Source: an uncultured Eubacteriales bacterium (GTDB lineage Bacteria; Bacillota; Clostridia; Oscillospirales; CAG-272). Taken from it: DNA of 6,169 bases. This document shows, piece after piece, positions 4,989 to 6,169 of the stretch (position 1 is its first letter; every line of letters starts with the position of its first letter). Both the position numbers and the translations under genes were made by a program. The stretch is from the NCBI GenBank assembly GCA_902462015.1, contig CABPZV010000125.1, forward strand, positions 1-6,169, given 5' to 3'. Below the pieces are notes generated by a model, which saw only the letters and a list, made by a program, of their open reading frames with translations, did no database searches and was not told the DNA's origin.

Positions 4989-6169
4989 TCAAAGCTCGGA
5001 ACCGCGCGTAAGCGTTCTTGTGACCGAGAATATCTTTGCGCTTCCTTTCCCTTGGAACTTAAGTCTCAGATGGTCGCATCTTCGGGGGTGAACCGGAAGA
5101 GAGAAGCAGCGCAGGTCTGATGATGTAATTGACGCGGTGTGCTCCCACTCACCTGAGGAGTCATACTGAATAAATACCATGACTCTGCCGCTGGGCTCAA
5201 GAGACATTCTTACAGATAGCGCGGAAATATATGTTTTCTGCGGAGTTTCCGTTCCGATAAGTCCAGTTTCCGCCATCCATTCAAACATTTCCGTGTCGGC
5301 TTCTCCGCTTCCGCAGACCGTGCGGACGGTACATCTGTCATTCTGTTCCACATAGAAAAGCTCTCCCTGAACTGAGGCGAATGACAGCACGTCGGTATTA
5401 TCCTCAAGGTGCCACATTCCGCGCATGGAGTCATAGACATAAAGTGCGGCTGATCCGTCGCTGTACTTCATTGAAATATAATATTTTCGTCCGAGCGCCG
5501 CCCCGACGGCAGAGCTGCATTTTATCGAGTCGCCGAGCTTTTGCGAAACCGGAGACGGCGCGGAACCGTCGTATGCGCAGACTGCCGTCCGGCTTTTGTA
5601 GAAAAGCGTTCCCGACACGTCGGCAATACTATCGCCGCAGCCGCTTTGAACTCCGGCGGCTCTTACTGTACGCAGCTGAAACTGTGACGGCGTACTGCCA
5701 TAGATCTTGTGAATGTAGTTTTCGCGGAAGAAAGTCGGATATCCGAGGTAGTTTACCGCGCCGGTAAAAGCTCCTTCGCTTCCGAGGGAGACTGCGTAGC
5801 TGTCGGAGGATATGCCGGCGAAGCTGTTCCAGTTTTTGAAATCGCCGAGCCTTGAAGCGTAGATTTCATTTACCTGCTTTCCCTCCTGATTTTCTCCGCA
5901 GCGGCACGCCCAAAGGCGATTTCCGCACTCAAATATAAAGTCGAAGACCGGCATTTTGCGCGAAACTTCAAATGGCGTGCTGAAAGGAGAGACGGATTTT
6001 TCTATCAGCGCCGGTATAATGAAAAAATCTTCTCCGATTGCGGTGATTTCGAAATACCCATTGATAGACGAAAGCCGGGAATCAGTGATTCCAGAAATTT
6101 TTACGGTGTCTCCTTCGCGAAGTCCGGGCATGATCGACGCGGCGACCGAAATTTTCACGTATGAAGTGA
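4989..6169 (-). CDS. Podovirus-type tail protein, probable beta-propeller nozzle/tube component (5'-partial)
   Basis: The frame ends at TGA 4989 and is still open at the right edge: the codons before GTG 6158 read Thr-Ser-Tyr, so that GTG is probably internal and the gene starts outside the window. At least 392 residues are visible. Numbered from GTG 6158: a small beta domain of the pattern PGLREGDTVKISGI then NGYFEITAI (about 3-50); then repeated beta strands with NRLWACRCGEN (80-90), ASRLGDFKNWNSF (101-113), YPTFFRENYIHKIYG (140-154) and LFYKSRTAVCAYDG (185-198), the style of podovirus tail tube/stabilisation beta-propellers; then a C-terminal domain with VFIQYDSSGEWEH (328-340) and PRRCDHLRLKFQGKGSAKIF (358-377). 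The family assignment is by recalled resemblance of these motifs. The product would sit in the virion tail tip or tube. It is the first visible gene of the minus-strand phage cluster. Confidence 0.72.
   Translation of the reverse strand, partial: TSYVKISVAASIMPGLREGDTVKISGITDSRLSSINGYFEITAIGEDFFIIPALIEKSVSPFSTPFEVSRKMPVFDFIFECGNRLWACRCGENQEGKQVNEIYASRLGDFKNWNSFAGISSDSYAVSLGSEGAFTGAVNYLGYPTFFRENYIHKIYGSTPSQFQLRTVRAAGVQSGCGDSIADVSGTLFYKSRTAVCAYDGSAPSPVSQKLGDSIKCSSAVGAALGRKYYISMKYSDGSAALYVYDSMRGMWHLEDNTDVLSFASVQGELFYVEQNDRCTVRTVCGSGEADTEMFEWMAETGLIGTETPQKTYISALSVRMSLEPSGRVMVFIQYDSSGEWEHTASITSSDLRCFSLPVHPRRCDHLRLKFQGKGSAKIFSVTRTLTRGSEL

Noticed and set aside
5381..5767. 128-codon plus-strand open frame opposite the tail gene
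   Set aside because: Arg-rich shadow sequence with no ribosome binding site or recognisable motif.

Overview
The window looks like a chromosomal piece from an anaerobic Clostridia-type Firmicute, most like a gut Oscillospiraceae/Ruminococcaceae member. This is judged from protein style (an aldo/keto reductase carrying two 4Fe-4S clusters, a long sigma-70-like factor, Clostridia prophage virion proteins), AGGAG/AAAGGA-type ribosome binding sites and moderate GC. No ribosomal RNA or housekeeping marker is present, so the taxonomy is an inference.

Layout. Bases 1-801 (+) hold the C-terminal two thirds of a ferredoxin-fused aldo/keto reductase, cut by the left edge. A dispersed palindromic repeat (copy A) starts on its stop codon, followed by a GC-rich terminator-like hairpin. 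Bases 1066-2604 (+) hold a visibly AT-richer gene: an ECF-like sigma factor (regions 2 and 4) followed by a predicted winged helix and about 255 residues of unassigned sequence. Bases 2605-2991 contain no intact gene, only a possible frameshifted gene remnant, two hairpins and repeat copy B. From 2992 to the right edge everything is on the minus strand. Read in the direction of transcription it is: a podovirus-style tail protein (open at the window edge, stop at 4989), a 48-residue protein, a 366-residue phage-type protein of unknown function, and a three-helix holin-like protein. This looks like the late end of an integrated prophage or prophage remnant. No integrase, attachment site or endolysin is visible.

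The most unusual structure is a family of mosaic palindromic repeats (copies A-E). They share a left module (TAACTTAGGCAAGATGT-like) and/or a right module (GACGGGGCAAGCCCCTTATTGAA-like, split here as GACGGGGCAAG + CCCCTTATTGAA), with interchangeable hairpins between. They sit in nearly every gene junction, several exactly on a stop codon, and occur both beside the host-type gene and inside the phage cluster. Two full copies carry hairpins with different stem sequence around the same TACAAT centre, which hints that structure is maintained. The element family and the sigma/winged-helix fusion are the best leads for undescribed biology.
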